From Methylomusa anaerophila (GTDB lineage Bacteria > Bacillota > Negativicutes > Sporomusales > Sporomusaceae), in assembly GCF_003966895.1 (NCBI RefSeq), contig NZ_AP018449.1, forward strand, positions 3,675,501-3,739,500: DNA of 64,000 nt, in the 5' to 3' direction. A program made the translations under genes and the position numbers. Positions 52,203 through 61,469 of this stretch are shown piece after piece; positions within the stretch are counted from its first letter, which is position 1, and each line of letters opens with the position of its first letter. Below the pieces are notes generated by a model. The model was not told where the DNA came from. It worked only from the letters and a program-made list of their open reading frames with translations, and ran no database searches.

Positions 52203-53500
52203 TACCCTGATTTGAGCACATCTTCCAGATTATTTAGCAGGCTGTCCATATCCTCTCTATTAATGACCAAAGGCGGCAGGAAGGTCAAAACATTGCGATC
52301 GGGACCGGTTTTGCCGATAAGGAAACCCCGGTCCTTCATATTCTCCATAATATTGTCCAGTTCCTGTGCTGCCGGTGAATTGTCCGGACGCACCAGCTCT
52401 GCGCCCAGCATAAGGCCCAAACCACGAACATCACCGAGAAGGGAATATTTTTGCTGCAGGCTGGCAAGACCTTGCTTTAAATAGGATCCTGATTCCGCTG
52501 CCCGTGCAGGAAGGTTCGAATTGGTGATGACATCCAGGGTAGCCAGCGAGGCAGCGGCGGTAACCGGATTTCCGCCCAGAGTAGAAGCGCCGGGTCGTGT
52601 ATAAGCGGCGGCGATTTCATCTCTGGTCATAAAGGCTCCCACCGGGGTGCCGTTAGCCAGAGCTTTGGCCACCGTCATGATATCAGGTTCCACGTCGTAA
52701 TGTTCAATACCAAACATTTTGCCTGTACGGCCAAATCCTGTCTGCACCTCATCGACAATAAGGAGTATGCCGTAGCTTTCAAGTATTTCCTTGAGCCGTT
52801 TGAAATAGCCTGGCGGCGGGGTGATGATACCGCCGTTTCCCTGGATCGGTTCCGCAAACATAGCTGCCACCTGGCCGGAGGAAGAAGTTTTAATTACTGT
52901 TTCGATTTCATTGGCGCAAGCCAGGTCACATTCGGGATAGCTTTTGTGGAGCGGACAGCGGTAACAATAGGCGTTGGGAGCGAAGCTTATGCCGCCCACC
53001 GGGCTGGTGTCGGTCCGCCACATGGATAGGCCGGTGAGACTCATTGTCAGTTTAGTTCGGCCGTGCAGACCCTGCCTCAGGCTGATAAACTCATGCCTGC
53101 CTGTAAAAATAGATGCCAGTAAGGCAGCTCCTTCGTTGGCTTCTGTGCCGCTAGCGCAAAAAAAAGATTTTTTCAGGCGTCCGGGAGTGATTGAAGCCAG
53201 ACGCTCAGCCAGGTTGACGATGTTTTGAGTGAGATAAATGGTGGTAGTGTGCTGCAGCGTATTAACCTGATCGCAGATTGCCCTGGTAATCTGCGGGTGA
53301 CAGTGCCCACAGTTTATAACGGAAATACCGGCGACACAATCAAGATATTTTTTGCCGGTATGATCATAAAGATATTGCATCTCTCCCCGGACCAACTGCA
53401 TCGGCTTACTATAAAAATGATACACGCAAGGAATGAGATACTCCCGTTTTTTCTCCAGTATTCCCTCCGGACCGAGAAAAGCCTGTTTCCCATGGTTCAT
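52199..53500 (-). CDS. Class III (PLP-dependent) aminotransferase
   Basis: 433 residues. GTEANEGAALLA, HGRTKLTMSLTG, LIVDEVQTGFGRTGKMFG and the Schiff-base Lys in DIMTVAKALANG are class III motifs; STLGGNPVTAAASLATL follows. A Cys-rich insertion (CYRCPLHKSYPECDLAC) resembles alanine-glyoxylate aminotransferase 2-like or 4-aminobutyrate aminotransferase-like proteins. Substrate could be a beta- or omega-amino acid; not certain. GAGGTG site before ATG. Convergent with a small membrane protein gene. Confidence 0.9.
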   Translation of the reverse strand: MNHGKQAFLGPEGILEKKREYLIPCVYHFYSKPMQLVRGEMQYLYDHTGKKYLDCVAGISVINCGHCHPQITRAICDQVNTLQHTTTIYLTQNIVNLAERLASITPGRLKKSFFCASGTEANEGAALLASIFTGRHEFISLRQGLHGRTKLTMSLTGLSMWRTDTSPVGGISFAPNAYCYRCPLHKSYPECDLACANEIETVIKTSSSGQVAAMFAEPIQGNGGIITPPPGYFKRLKEILESYGILLIVDEVQTGFGRTGKMFGIEHYDVEPDIMTVAKALANGTPVGAFMTRDEIAAAYTRPGASTLGGNPVTAAASLATLDVITNSNLPARAAESGSYLKQGLASLQQKYSLLGDVRGLGLMLGAELVRPDNSPAAQELDNIMENMKDRGFLIGKTGPDRNVLTFLPPLVINREDMDSLLNNLEDVLKSGY

Positions 53501-53606
53501 AAATGAATCACCTCAACTCTTATAATCTGGGGAAGATGTGGAAACTTTCGTAGATGTGGAGAAACTTCATTCTTCACATCTTTTCGTATTTGCTCAGATC
53601 ATGGAT

Positions 53607-53690
53607 TGCCACGAACTGCTTAGAAATCGTTAGATGCTAGGCGCGACGAGATTTCGAGGCCGGAGGCGTACGGGTTTGTATTTTGAGGAC
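53607..53690. repeat. Partial copy of the palindromic intergenic repeat family (copy A)
   Basis: TGCCACGAACTGCTTAGAAA and CTAGGCGCGACGAG are shared with copy B at 53781, and GGCCGGAGGCGTACGGG with the copy near 9001. The right arm of the palindrome is missing or altered. Confidence 0.68.
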
Positions 53691-53780
53691 CTCGGAATCC
53701 CTGGCAGCGCCGCGGATGACAGTTATTCAGTAGTTTTCACCTTAACGAGTAGTAAGCTTGTATCCGCTTAGCTTACCTAC

Positions 53781-53908
53781 TGCCACGGACTGCTTAGAAA
53801 TGGCCAGATGCTAGGCGCGACGAGGACCGGAACGGAAACGTACTGGGATGTACGTTGGAGTGAGGACCGCAGGAGCAACAACGCAGATGGCTGTTTCTAA
53901 GCAGTTCC
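53781..53908. repeat. Palindromic intergenic repeat, complete copy (copy B)
   Basis: Left arm 53787-53811 and right arm 53883-53908 are imperfect reverse complements (GACTGCTTAGAAA with TTTCTAAGCAGTT). The centre contains CGTACTGGGATGTACG, a small hairpin. Two copies stand in tandem here between two minus-strand genes; related copies occur at 8843 and 14387. Confidence 0.75.
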
Positions 53909-53933
53909 CTACTTTAAGCCGACCAGTTGCAAT

Positions 53934-55919
53934 TTAGCGGGACATGCGATAGCGAAAAGCCCCAATCCCCAGTTCGCGCGGACTTTCAGCCGCAATACGT
54001 TCCGTGAGGGTGGTGTCAAATCTATAACCCGGTAAATTTGCACTGATTTTAGTTAGTTCCTGGCGATAAATTCCTGTAACCAGTCCCACATGCTCGGGAC
54101 TGTAATACTGACCCTCAAGCCGGTAATGGCTCACACCCGCCGCGACAAGCGCTCCAAGGTGGGGTAACAAACACAAATCTTTTGCGAATAGCACATGATT
54201 GCGGCAATACTGGTCGATCCGGATCGGATGCGTCTGACTGGCGCTGTCAAGCAGCGTGTATTGTTTATTAAGACATAAGGAATTGCAAGGGCTTTTCTCA
54301 CTGGCGGCAAGTAGGGCGGTAGGGATGCAATGGTCCAGAACCATGGCTTCCAGTCCGCCGTGAACTATCATTTCCAAGGGCAGCGGACTATTTTTAACTA
54401 CCTCGGCGATTTGTTCATAGGTAGCCTCAAGGGAAAAGGCAGCTTTTACCGCGCCGTTGCTTTTCAGCCATTGCACTGTTAGGTGGTTAAACAGATTGAA
54501 GGAGAAATCCGCCTGTACCGGCAAGGGGGATATACTACGGGCCAGCCTTAGCATACCACTGTTGCTGACCATCAATCCGTGAGGCCGGAGTTCGTTTAAG
54601 CTGGTGATGAGCTGTTCCAGCTCGCCGCATTCCCGTTCCAGAGTGATGCGAGGTGTTGTAACCACTACTTGTTTACCATATATTTTAGCTAAATCCACTG
54701 CTTGTTTAATATCGTCCAAAGTCCAAGGCTTATTGGGCTTAAAAGCCTCACCGCCGATATAAGCGATATCCGCTCCGCTCTCAAAAGCTGCCGTCAATGC
54801 AGCTAGGTTGGCTACCCTTACGGCCAAACTGGAACGAAAATTAATTGCCATCTCTTGTTTTGGCAGAGCCGTAACAGCAACAGGTCCGGTAATGCCGGCT
54901 TCTTTAACGGCCTGGCTGAAGAAGCGAGGTTCCCGCTCGCCGGTATACCCTATGGATTTAGCGCCTGGATTGCCGAAAGCGTAACAAGTGGAAAAATCAC
55001 GGGACCGATAATCAAATAGCTCCTGCCAACTGTTCTGATCCAGGATGTAGCCGGCCGGGTCGGCGATATAGCGGTCAATTGCCTGACGATAGATGTGGAC
55101 GATACGGCTGATGAAGTCGGCTGTTCGCATACGGCCTTCTATTTTAAATGAGCAAACTCCTGACTGAATCAATTCCGGCAACGCGGTGTACATGCACATA
55201 TCTTTTAAGGCCAATTTATAGGGGCCGGGATCTGCGGCAGGGACTGCCGTGCCTGTCGTCCTATCAATAAGCTGATAAGGCCAGCGGCAAGGTTTGAGAC
55301 AGCGGCCGCGGTTGGAACTTTGCCCGAATAAGACCCCGGAATGAAAACATTGCCCGCTATGGGCGATGCACATGTCGCCGTGAATGAAATATTCCAGTTC
55401 GATACCTGTGCGTTCTTTCAGCAAGCTAAGTTGGCTAAGGGAAAGCTCACGGTTTACCACCACCCTGGTAATACCGTATTCTTTAAGCGCATGGATGGCA
55501 TGCTCGTTATGGGTGTTCATCATAACCGAGGCATGGAGCGGAACGGTTATGTCCATTTCCCGGGCAAGCACAAGAATTGCCAGATCTTGTATGATCAGGG
55601 AGTCGGGCCGGATTTCGTTTAAAAACTTGAGATAATCCCGTATTGCCGGAATTTCCCGCTCGCTGATAAGATTGTTTACTGTAACATACAGGCGAACATT
55701 ATGTTTATGGGCATATTTAACTGCTTGTACCAGTTTTTTGTCATCAAAATTAACATCGGTCCGGTGCAGCCGCATATTGAAGCGTTTACCGCCCAAATAT
55801 ATGGCATCGGCGCCGGCGGCCACGGCGGATTCGAGAACTTCCCAGGTTCCGGCGGGAGCTAATAATTCAACCGATTCAGATGTCAACAGCATGGGTTTCA
55901 TCTCCGTTTGTTCCATCAT
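53934..55919 (-). CDS. U32 family peptidase with DUF3656-like second half
   Basis: 661 residues. N-terminal VELLAPAGTWEVLESAVAAGADAIYLGGKRFNMR is the U32 start, and FIHGDMCIAHSGQCFHSGVLFGQSSNRGRCLKPCRWPY is the U32 Cys signature. The second half repeats a similar barrel with SLEATYEQIAEVV, EMIVHGGLEAM, CNSLCLNKQY and DQYC, giving more Cys. Members are collagenase-like proteins and radical-chemistry RNA hydroxylase factors (RlhA-like). Cys-rich pattern may bind a cluster. It begins 10 bases after the PF04392 gene, so the two are probably cotranscribed. No strong ribosome binding site. Confidence 0.86.
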   Translation of the reverse strand: MMEQTEMKPMLLTSESVELLAPAGTWEVLESAVAAGADAIYLGGKRFNMRLHRTDVNFDDKKLVQAVKYAHKHNVRLYVTVNNLISEREIPAIRDYLKFLNEIRPDSLIIQDLAILVLAREMDITVPLHASVMMNTHNEHAIHALKEYGITRVVVNRELSLSQLSLLKERTGIELEYFIHGDMCIAHSGQCFHSGVLFGQSSNRGRCLKPCRWPYQLIDRTTGTAVPAADPGPYKLALKDMCMYTALPELIQSGVCSFKIEGRMRTADFISRIVHIYRQAIDRYIADPAGYILDQNSWQELFDYRSRDFSTCYAFGNPGAKSIGYTGEREPRFFSQAVKEAGITGPVAVTALPKQEMAINFRSSLAVRVANLAALTAAFESGADIAYIGGEAFKPNKPWTLDDIKQAVDLAKIYGKQVVVTTPRITLERECGELEQLITSLNELRPHGLMVSNSGMLRLARSISPLPVQADFSFNLFNHLTVQWLKSNGAVKAAFSLEATYEQIAEVVKNSPLPLEMIVHGGLEAMVLDHCIPTALLAASEKSPCNSLCLNKQYTLLDSASQTHPIRIDQYCRNHVLFAKDLCLLPHLGALVAAGVSHYRLEGQYYSPEHVGLVTGIYRQELTKISANLPGYRFDTTLTERIAAESPRELGIGAFRYRMSR

Positions 55920-55928
55920 TTAATACAT

Positions 55929-56798
55929 TTAAAAAAAGACTTCTTTTGCCGCCGCTATCAGATCGCTGGCGATATTAATCCCCAGATTTTGGGCAACAAA
56001 AGAATTTAGGTGAATTTCCGGTTTTTCCACAATGCTTACCGGAATTGTTCCGGGTGCGGCGCCGGCTAATATTTGTCCGGCTTTGACGGCTGAGGCCCGT
56101 CCCAATTCAGAGTGGTTGGCTACCAGCGCGCCAATAGCACCGGCGGGCACGTTGGGAGCGTGGGAAGCTATGACCGGCAAGGTGGCGACGTCAGTGTAAT
56201 AAACAACAGAAGGAAAGTTTTCTTCCACAATGCGTCCGATTGGCAAAAACAGGACATCGATGTCAGACGTCAGCAATTCCGGAAGGTTGGACAGATCTTC
56301 CGGCTTATTTATTGGTATTTCAATAACCGGGTATCTATTTTGCGCGGCGTCGCGAAAGTTTCCTGCTTCAACGAGGGCGTTGCTGTCACCTGTATGGTAC
56401 AGCATGCCGATGTTTTTAGCCTGCGGCAGTAGGCCGGCAATAAACTCTACTTTGGCTGCTGCCGGAACCATCCCTGAGACACCTGTAGCTTTTCCCCCCG
56501 GCCAGTCCAAACTGGCGGCGAGACCGGCTCCAACCGGATCAAAAACCGGTGTAAATACTACCGGGATGCTGCCGGGAAGATTCACTGCCGCCTGGGCGGC
56601 GGGGGTTGAACAGGCAAATATCAGATCGACGTTGCGCTCAGCCAGCTTTTTTGCCAGAGGCGCAAGGTCGGCAAGGGCGCCGTCGGCATTGAGATAAAAG
56701 AAATCAGCGGTTATACCAGCCTCGGTTAGTCCGTCCTTAAAACCATTTACCGCATCGTCGAGATTTTGTGTTAATTGTAATATGCCAATGTGATACAA
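55929..56798 (-). CDS. PF04392-type ABC substrate-binding-like protein without signal peptide
   Basis: 289 residues, TTG start with AGAGGTG. IGILQLTQNLDDAVNGFKDGL, DLIFACSTPAAQAAV, IPVVFTPVFDPVGAGL and TGVSGMVPAAAKVEFIAGLLPQAKNIGMLY are motifs of the PF04392 (TrpX-like) periplasmic-binding family. Normally such proteins are secreted. Here no hydrophobic leader lies ahead, and no in-frame ATG or GTG occurs in the codons I checked upstream. It may be a cytoplasmic ligand-binding protein. Coupled to the U32 gene rather than to transporter permeases. Confidence 0.83.
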   Translation of the reverse strand: MYHIGILQLTQNLDDAVNGFKDGLTEAGITADFFYLNADGALADLAPLAKKLAERNVDLIFACSTPAAQAAVNLPGSIPVVFTPVFDPVGAGLAASLDWPGGKATGVSGMVPAAAKVEFIAGLLPQAKNIGMLYHTGDSNALVEAGNFRDAAQNRYPVIEIPINKPEDLSNLPELLTSDIDVLFLPIGRIVEENFPSVVYYTDVATLPVIASHAPNVPAGAIGALVANHSELGRASAVKAGQILAGAAPGTIPVSIVEKPEIHLNSFVAQNLGINIASDLIAAAKEVFF

Positions 56799-56927
56799 TT
56801 GCAGACACCTCTTTATTCCAACATAAAACAGCGTGACCGAAGAATAACAAACAGTTATACAATTTCCACATCTAAATCATTATACCTGCTAACTTATTCC
56901 ACTTGTGTCACTAAAATCATATTTCGG

Positions 56928-57257
56928 CTACTTATCTATGCCGGGCTTTTTAATACCATGTTTAAAAAGGACAAATTCTTTGATTAGATCTATTTCTTGT
57001 TTTATATGCTCGGGAAGATCATCCATTTCATCATTATTATGATTGATTGTAATTGTATCAGATTCCAAAGTAAAAAAATCTGCCAGAGATATTTCAAGAG
57101 CTTTACAGATTTTTTCTAAAGTGGTAATATTAGGGCTTTTTTTACCAATTTCAATTTCACGTAGAGTTGCTTGCCCAATTTCGGCGAGTTGAGCAAGTTT
57201 ATTGGTACTATAGCCTTTTTCTCTTCGCAAATAAATAATACGTTCGGCAATAGTCAT
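56928..57257 (-). CDS. XRE-family transcriptional regulator (109 residues)
   Basis: GGAGG site before the ATG. N-terminal helix-turn-helix: IIYLRREKGYSTNKLAQLAEIGQATLREIEIGKKSPNITTLEKICKAL. The C-terminal acidic helix (DEMDDLPEHIKQEIDLIKEFVLF) may mediate oligomerisation, as in SinR/Xre. Divergent from a second short XRE gene with operator-like repeats between them. Confidence 0.88.
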   Translation of the reverse strand: MTIAERIIYLRREKGYSTNKLAQLAEIGQATLREIEIGKKSPNITTLEKICKALEISLADFFTLESDTITINHNNDEMDDLPEHIKQEIDLIKEFVLFKHGIKKPGIDK

Positions 57258-57274
57258 TCTCTAAATCCTCCAAA

Positions 57275-57362
57275 TTAACGCTAAAGCAATTATAGCATAA
57301 AAATATAAATATGAGATTATTAGTGCAATAGCATTGACTTATTAGTGCAAAAGCGTTAAAAT
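57275..57362. promoter_or_regulatory. Divergent promoter region with three related operator-like sites
   Basis: TTATTAGTGCAATAGCATT (about 57318-57336), TTATTAGTGCAAAAGCGTTAA (57339-57359) and, in opposite orientation, TTAACGCTAAAGCAATTA (about 57275-57292) share a TGCAAnAGCG core. TTGACT (57334-57339), a 17-bp spacer and TAAAAT (57357-57362) form a good promoter for the plus-strand gene, with one site inside the spacer. Confidence 0.65.
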
Positions 57363-57385
57363 TAGGACAACAAGGAGGTGATAAC

Positions 57386-57577
57386 TTGAAGAAGTTAGCT
57401 AATCTCCGTAAAGCAAGAGGTTGGTCGCAAAAAAAGTTATCAGATAAATCCGGTGTTTCACAAACCTATATATCTGAACTTGAAGCTGACAAGAAACAGC
57501 CGACGGTTTTTGTAGTTCAAAAAATTGCGGCAGCTTTAGAAATGACTGTTTCAGAATTGCTGGATGAAACGAATTAG
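57386..57577 (+). CDS. Short XRE-family repressor (63 residues)
   Basis: TTG start behind AAGGAGGTGAT. Almost entirely the HTH: LRKARGWSQKKLSDKSGVSQTYISELEADKKQPTVFVVQKIAAALEMTVSELL. Length and promoter position suggest a repressor that binds the adjacent TGCAA-type sites. Such divergent pairs are common in phage or element immunity modules, but no phage gene adjoins. Confidence 0.87.
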   Translation: MKKLANLRKARGWSQKKLSDKSGVSQTYISELEADKKQPTVFVVQKIAAALEMTVSELLDETN

Positions 57578-57795
57578 CAATATTTTTTGTCAAATTATTC
57601 TTCTTTATCCGGCGAAAAAGGAGCGGGGCAGACCTAAAATCCAGCTTGGACGCTAGATTATCTGCCAATTCTGCCGGGAGATCTGTTGAGCAAACCACGT
57701 TAATTTATTTAAGAGGACAATTCAAAAAAGGTGATTGGACGGTTGCGTCTCGCCTCCACCATCCAAGTCCGGAATCTATAAGCAGAAATCTGAAT
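57578..57795 (+). pseudogene. Possible gene remnant between the XRE gene and its terminator
   Basis: A frame without a convincing start reads through most of this stretch (about 65 codons), with WTVASRLHHPSPESISRNLN near its end. A TTG in the middle (SSLDARL region) has no ribosome binding site nearby. I do not recognise a family. It may be a truncated gene, a small RNA region, or chance. Confidence 0.25.
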
Positions 57796-57835
57796 TGAAG
57801 CATAAGTATCATACACGATATTTGTGCTTCATTTT
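57796..57835 (+). terminator. Intrinsic terminator
   Basis: 15-bp stem including G-U pairs (57796-57810 with 57817-57831), 6-base loop, followed by TTTTG. Confidence 0.82.
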
Positions 57836-58004
57836 GTTATGCATCAAATTGGGCTTGTGAAAAAAGCAAATTCAGTAACTCTTTAATGTTTCCTATTTTT
57901 TCTCTATAATAGTATTAGATAATTAAATCGCACTATTGAAGTAACATTATAAATTGCTGCCATTATTAATTGTTAATTGTTATCGGAAAGGATAGAAACC
58001 CTTT

Positions 58005-61000
58005 ATGGATATGGAACAAGGAAAATCTTATACTGGTCATAGCGGGTTCGTACATCTCCATACCCACACCGAATATAGTCTGCTGGATGGGGCCGGCCGG
58101 GTGGAAGACCTGGTGAAAAGAGCCAAAGAATTGGGGATGTCCGCAGTTGCCGTAACGGATCATGGAGCCATGTACGGCACGATTGATTTTTATAAACATG
58201 CCAAGAAATACGGCATTAAACCTATTATCGGCTGTGAAGTCTATGTGGCTCCCCGTTCCCGCTTGGACAAGATGACGGTGGAGGGGGAATCGTATTATCA
58301 CCTTGTTTTGCTGGCCGCCGACAACGGCGGTTATCGTAATCTGATTGAACTGGTGTCCCGAGGGTACAGCGAAGGCTTTTATTACAAACCGCGTATTGAC
58401 AGGCAGCTTTTGCGGGAATACAGTCAGGGCCTGATTGGACTTAGCGCCTGCATTGCCGGTGAGATTCCAGCCCTCTTCTTAAAGGATAATCCGGAAGGGG
58501 CGGAAGCGGTGGCGCGGGAGTATATTGACATTTTTGGCCAAGATAATTTTTATATTGAGCTTCAGGACCACGGGATGGAAGAGCAGCGCCGTGTGAACCC
58601 GCTCCTCGTGGACCTGGCCCGCCGTCTGGGAGTGGGATTGGTTGCGACTAACGATATTCATTATATCGACAGGCAGGATGCGGAATGCCATGACGTCCTC
58701 CTGTGCATTCAAACCGGTAAAACCGTTGATGACAGCGAACGCCTGCGCTTTCCCAATGATGAGTTTTATTTGAAAAGCCCGGCAGAAATGGCGCAGCTAT
58801 TTAGGGATTATCCCGCAGCTTTGGCAAATACTTGCGAAATTGCGGAGCGCTGCAACGTAACATTTGATTTTGATAAAATCCATTTACCTGATTTCCCCGT
58901 ACCGGATGGTATTACAGATGACGATTATCTGACCAAACTTTGTAGGGAGGCTTTGTCCTGGCGATACCCGGAAATAACAGCGGATATAACCGACAGGCTC
59001 CGGTACGAACTTGACGTTATCAAGAGAATGGGGTATTCCAGCTATTTTCTTATTGTATGGGATTTTGTCAATTACTCCCGGCAGCAGGGCATACCGGTGG
59101 GACCCGGACGGGGTTCAGCCGCCGGCAGCATCGTGGCTTACCTTTTAGGAATTACGAACATCGACCCTCTCAAGTACAGTCTGCTGTTTGAGCGCTTCTT
59201 AAATCCGGAACGGGTATCCATGCCGGATATTGATATTGATTTCTGTTATGAACGCCGGGGGAGGATCATTGAATACGTGGTTTCCCGCTATGGCAGCGAC
59301 CGGGTAGCCCAGATTATTACATTTGGCACCATGGCTGCCAGGGCTGCCATCCGGGACGTAGGGCGGGCCTTGAATATGCCTTACGGCGAAGTGGACCGGA
59401 TAGCCAAACTGGTGCCAACTGAACTGGGCATTACGCTGAAAAAAGCTTTGCAAAATAATCATGAACTCAAAAATCTATATGAAGAAGAAGCTTCCGTTCG
59501 TAAATTGGTTGACCTGGCAATGGCGCTGGAAGGATTGCCGCGGCATGCTTCCACCCATGCTGCCGGGGTGGTTATTGCCAAAGAACCTCTTACCCATTAC
59601 GCGCCGCTCCAGGTCTCTGCCGAGGGATTTTTGACAACCCAATTCGATAAGGACCGGATAGAGGAAATCGGGTTATTAAAAATGGATCTTTTAGGTCTTC
59701 GGACTCTGACGGTAATCGGCGACGCAATTGAACTCATTAAAACAAACCGGGGGGAAACAGTCGATATTGAACGGATTCCGCTGGCTGATGCCAAGACCTG
59801 CGCCATGTTGGCCAGCGGTGATACTTCCGGGGTATTCCAAATGGAATCAAGTGGAATGACCAACTTGGTACGGGAGCTACGCCCCGAAAGGTTTGACGAT
59901 CTCATACCTTTGGTCGCGCTGTATCGTCCAGGTCCGTTAGGCAGCGGGATGGTAACAGACTTTATCGAAGGAAGGCACGGGAAAAAACAGATAAAGTACC
60001 TTCATCCCTTGCTGGAACCAATTTTGAAAGATACCTTCGGTGTAATCCTGTACCAGGAACAGGTGATGCAGATTGCGTCAACATTAGCGGGTTTCACCCT
60101 GGGACAGGCTGATCTGCTGCGCCGGGCAATGGGGAAAAAGAAGCATGAGGTTTTGGCGGCGCAGAAAGAAAGTTTTATGCAAGGAGCAGCCGCCCGGGGT
60201 GTCGATGCCGCTCAGGCTGAGGAAATATTTAATCTTATGGCGCATTTTGCCGATTACGGGTTTAATAAATCCCATAGTGCCGCCTATGCGTTGGTGGCCT
60301 ACCAAACCGCCTATCTGAAAGCTCATTATCCGCAAGAGTTTTATGCGGCGCTTCTCACCAGCGTTATGGGCGCCAATGAAAAAGTGGGTTACTATATTGA
60401 AGAATGCCGCCGCCGGGGAATCAATGTGCTTCCCCCGGATATCAACGCCAGCGGCAATGGTTTTTCTGTTGACGGTCCGGTTATCCGTTTCGGTCTCGCC
60501 GGGGTAAAAAACGTAGGGGAAAATGCAATCGCGAATATTTTGTCCTCCCGCCAGGAAAAAGGCAAATTCAACTCGCTGGTTGACTTTTGTACCCGCGTGG
60601 ATACGCGTCTGGTAAATAAAAGAGTACTGGAAAGCCTGATCCGGTGCGGGGCATTTGATTCGCTAAATGTTCGACGGTCGCAATTGCTGATGGTATTGGA
60701 GCAAGCAGTCAATATTGCCGCCGGCAGGCAAAAAGACGCTGCTTCCGGCCAAATAGGCCTGTTTGGCGACGATGCGGCGGAAACTGTAAACACGCTTATA
60801 TTGCCGGATATACCTGAGTTGCCGCAAGAAGATCTTTTGGCAATGGAAAAAGAAATGACCGGGTTTTATGTTACCGGTCATCCTTTGGATAAATATCGCG
60901 AGAAAATGAAAAGCTTGCCGCAGCTTGATCAGTTAGCTGAAGGACAGTTTAACGACGGCCAGCAGGTCCGGGTTGCCGGACTGGTGGCAAATGCCAAGCG

Positions 61001-61436
61001 GATCACCACGAAAAGCGGCGACATGATGTGTTTTATTGGCCTCGAAGATTTCGCCAGCCAAATCGAAGTTATCGTTTTCCCAAGGGTATTTGAAAAGACC
61101 AATCGATTGCTGGTGCCGGATATGCCGGTAGTGGTTTCAGGCAGGCTCAATGTCCATGAAGAGGGGGTAAAGATTTTAGCCGATGAGGTAACTCCCCTTG
61201 ACGGATTAGGTTCCGAGATCCGGATTACCTTGCGAAAAGATCAGGAAAATGGCCAAGTTTTAGCGAAACTTAAAGGAATACTCAATAAACACCGGGGATC
61301 TTCCGCTGTTTTTTTGCATTTGGCGGACAGCCGCCGGCTAATCAAAACCGAACCGGAGTATTGGATTAATCCGACTCCGCAGGCTTTCCGGGAAATCGAA
61401 TTGTTGCTCGGGAAAGGAACGGTTACTGCGTATTAA
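58005..61436 (+). CDS. dnaE: DNA polymerase III subunit alpha
   Basis: 1143 residues, usual DnaE length. PHP domain HLHTHTEYSLLDGAGRVEDLV at the N-terminus; polymerase motifs GPGRGSAAGSIVAYLLGI, MPDIDIDFCYERRGRIIEYV (catalytic Asp residues), then helix-hairpin-helix and the C-terminal OB domain VRVAGLVANAKRITTKSGDMMCFIGLEDFASQIEVIVFP. Lacks the PolC arrangement, so it is DnaE1/DnaE3-like. Replicative or lagging-strand polymerase. AAAGGAT site before the ATG; dapL follows at 33 bases. Confidence 0.95.
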   Translation: MDMEQGKSYTGHSGFVHLHTHTEYSLLDGAGRVEDLVKRAKELGMSAVAVTDHGAMYGTIDFYKHAKKYGIKPIIGCEVYVAPRSRLDKMTVEGESYYHLVLLAADNGGYRNLIELVSRGYSEGFYYKPRIDRQLLREYSQGLIGLSACIAGEIPALFLKDNPEGAEAVAREYIDIFGQDNFYIELQDHGMEEQRRVNPLLVDLARRLGVGLVATNDIHYIDRQDAECHDVLLCIQTGKTVDDSERLRFPNDEFYLKSPAEMAQLFRDYPAALANTCEIAERCNVTFDFDKIHLPDFPVPDGITDDDYLTKLCREALSWRYPEITADITDRLRYELDVIKRMGYSSYFLIVWDFVNYSRQQGIPVGPGRGSAAGSIVAYLLGITNIDPLKYSLLFERFLNPERVSMPDIDIDFCYERRGRIIEYVVSRYGSDRVAQIITFGTMAARAAIRDVGRALNMPYGEVDRIAKLVPTELGITLKKALQNNHELKNLYEEEASVRKLVDLAMALEGLPRHASTHAAGVVIAKEPLTHYAPLQVSAEGFLTTQFDKDRIEEIGLLKMDLLGLRTLTVIGDAIELIKTNRGETVDIERIPLADAKTCAMLASGDTSGVFQMESSGMTNLVRELRPERFDDLIPLVALYRPGPLGSGMVTDFIEGRHGKKQIKYLHPLLEPILKDTFGVILYQEQVMQIASTLAGFTLGQADLLRRAMGKKKHEVLAAQKESFMQGAAARGVDAAQAEEIFNLMAHFADYGFNKSHSAAYALVAYQTAYLKAHYPQEFYAALLTSVMGANEKVGYYIEECRRRGINVLPPDINASGNGFSVDGPVIRFGLAGVKNVGENAIANILSSRQEKGKFNSLVDFCTRVDTRLVNKRVLESLIRCGAFDSLNVRRSQLLMVLEQAVNIAAGRQKDAASGQIGLFGDDAAETVNTLILPDIPELPQEDLLAMEKEMTGFYVTGHPLDKYREKMKSLPQLDQLAEGQFNDGQQVRVAGLVANAKRITTKSGDMMCFIGLEDFASQIEVIVFPRVFEKTNRLLVPDMPVVVSGRLNVHEEGVKILADEVTPLDGLGSEIRITLRKDQENGQVLAKLKGILNKHRGSSAVFLHLADSRRLIKTEPEYWINPTPQAFREIELLLGKGTVTAY

Positions 61437-61469
61437 AGGCATTTATGAGTTTGATAGGGGGTAATAACC

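Noticed and set aside
57275-57362. CRISPR-like repeats
   Set aside because: Only three short, partly inverted copies with irregular spacing and no cas genes; operator sites fit better.
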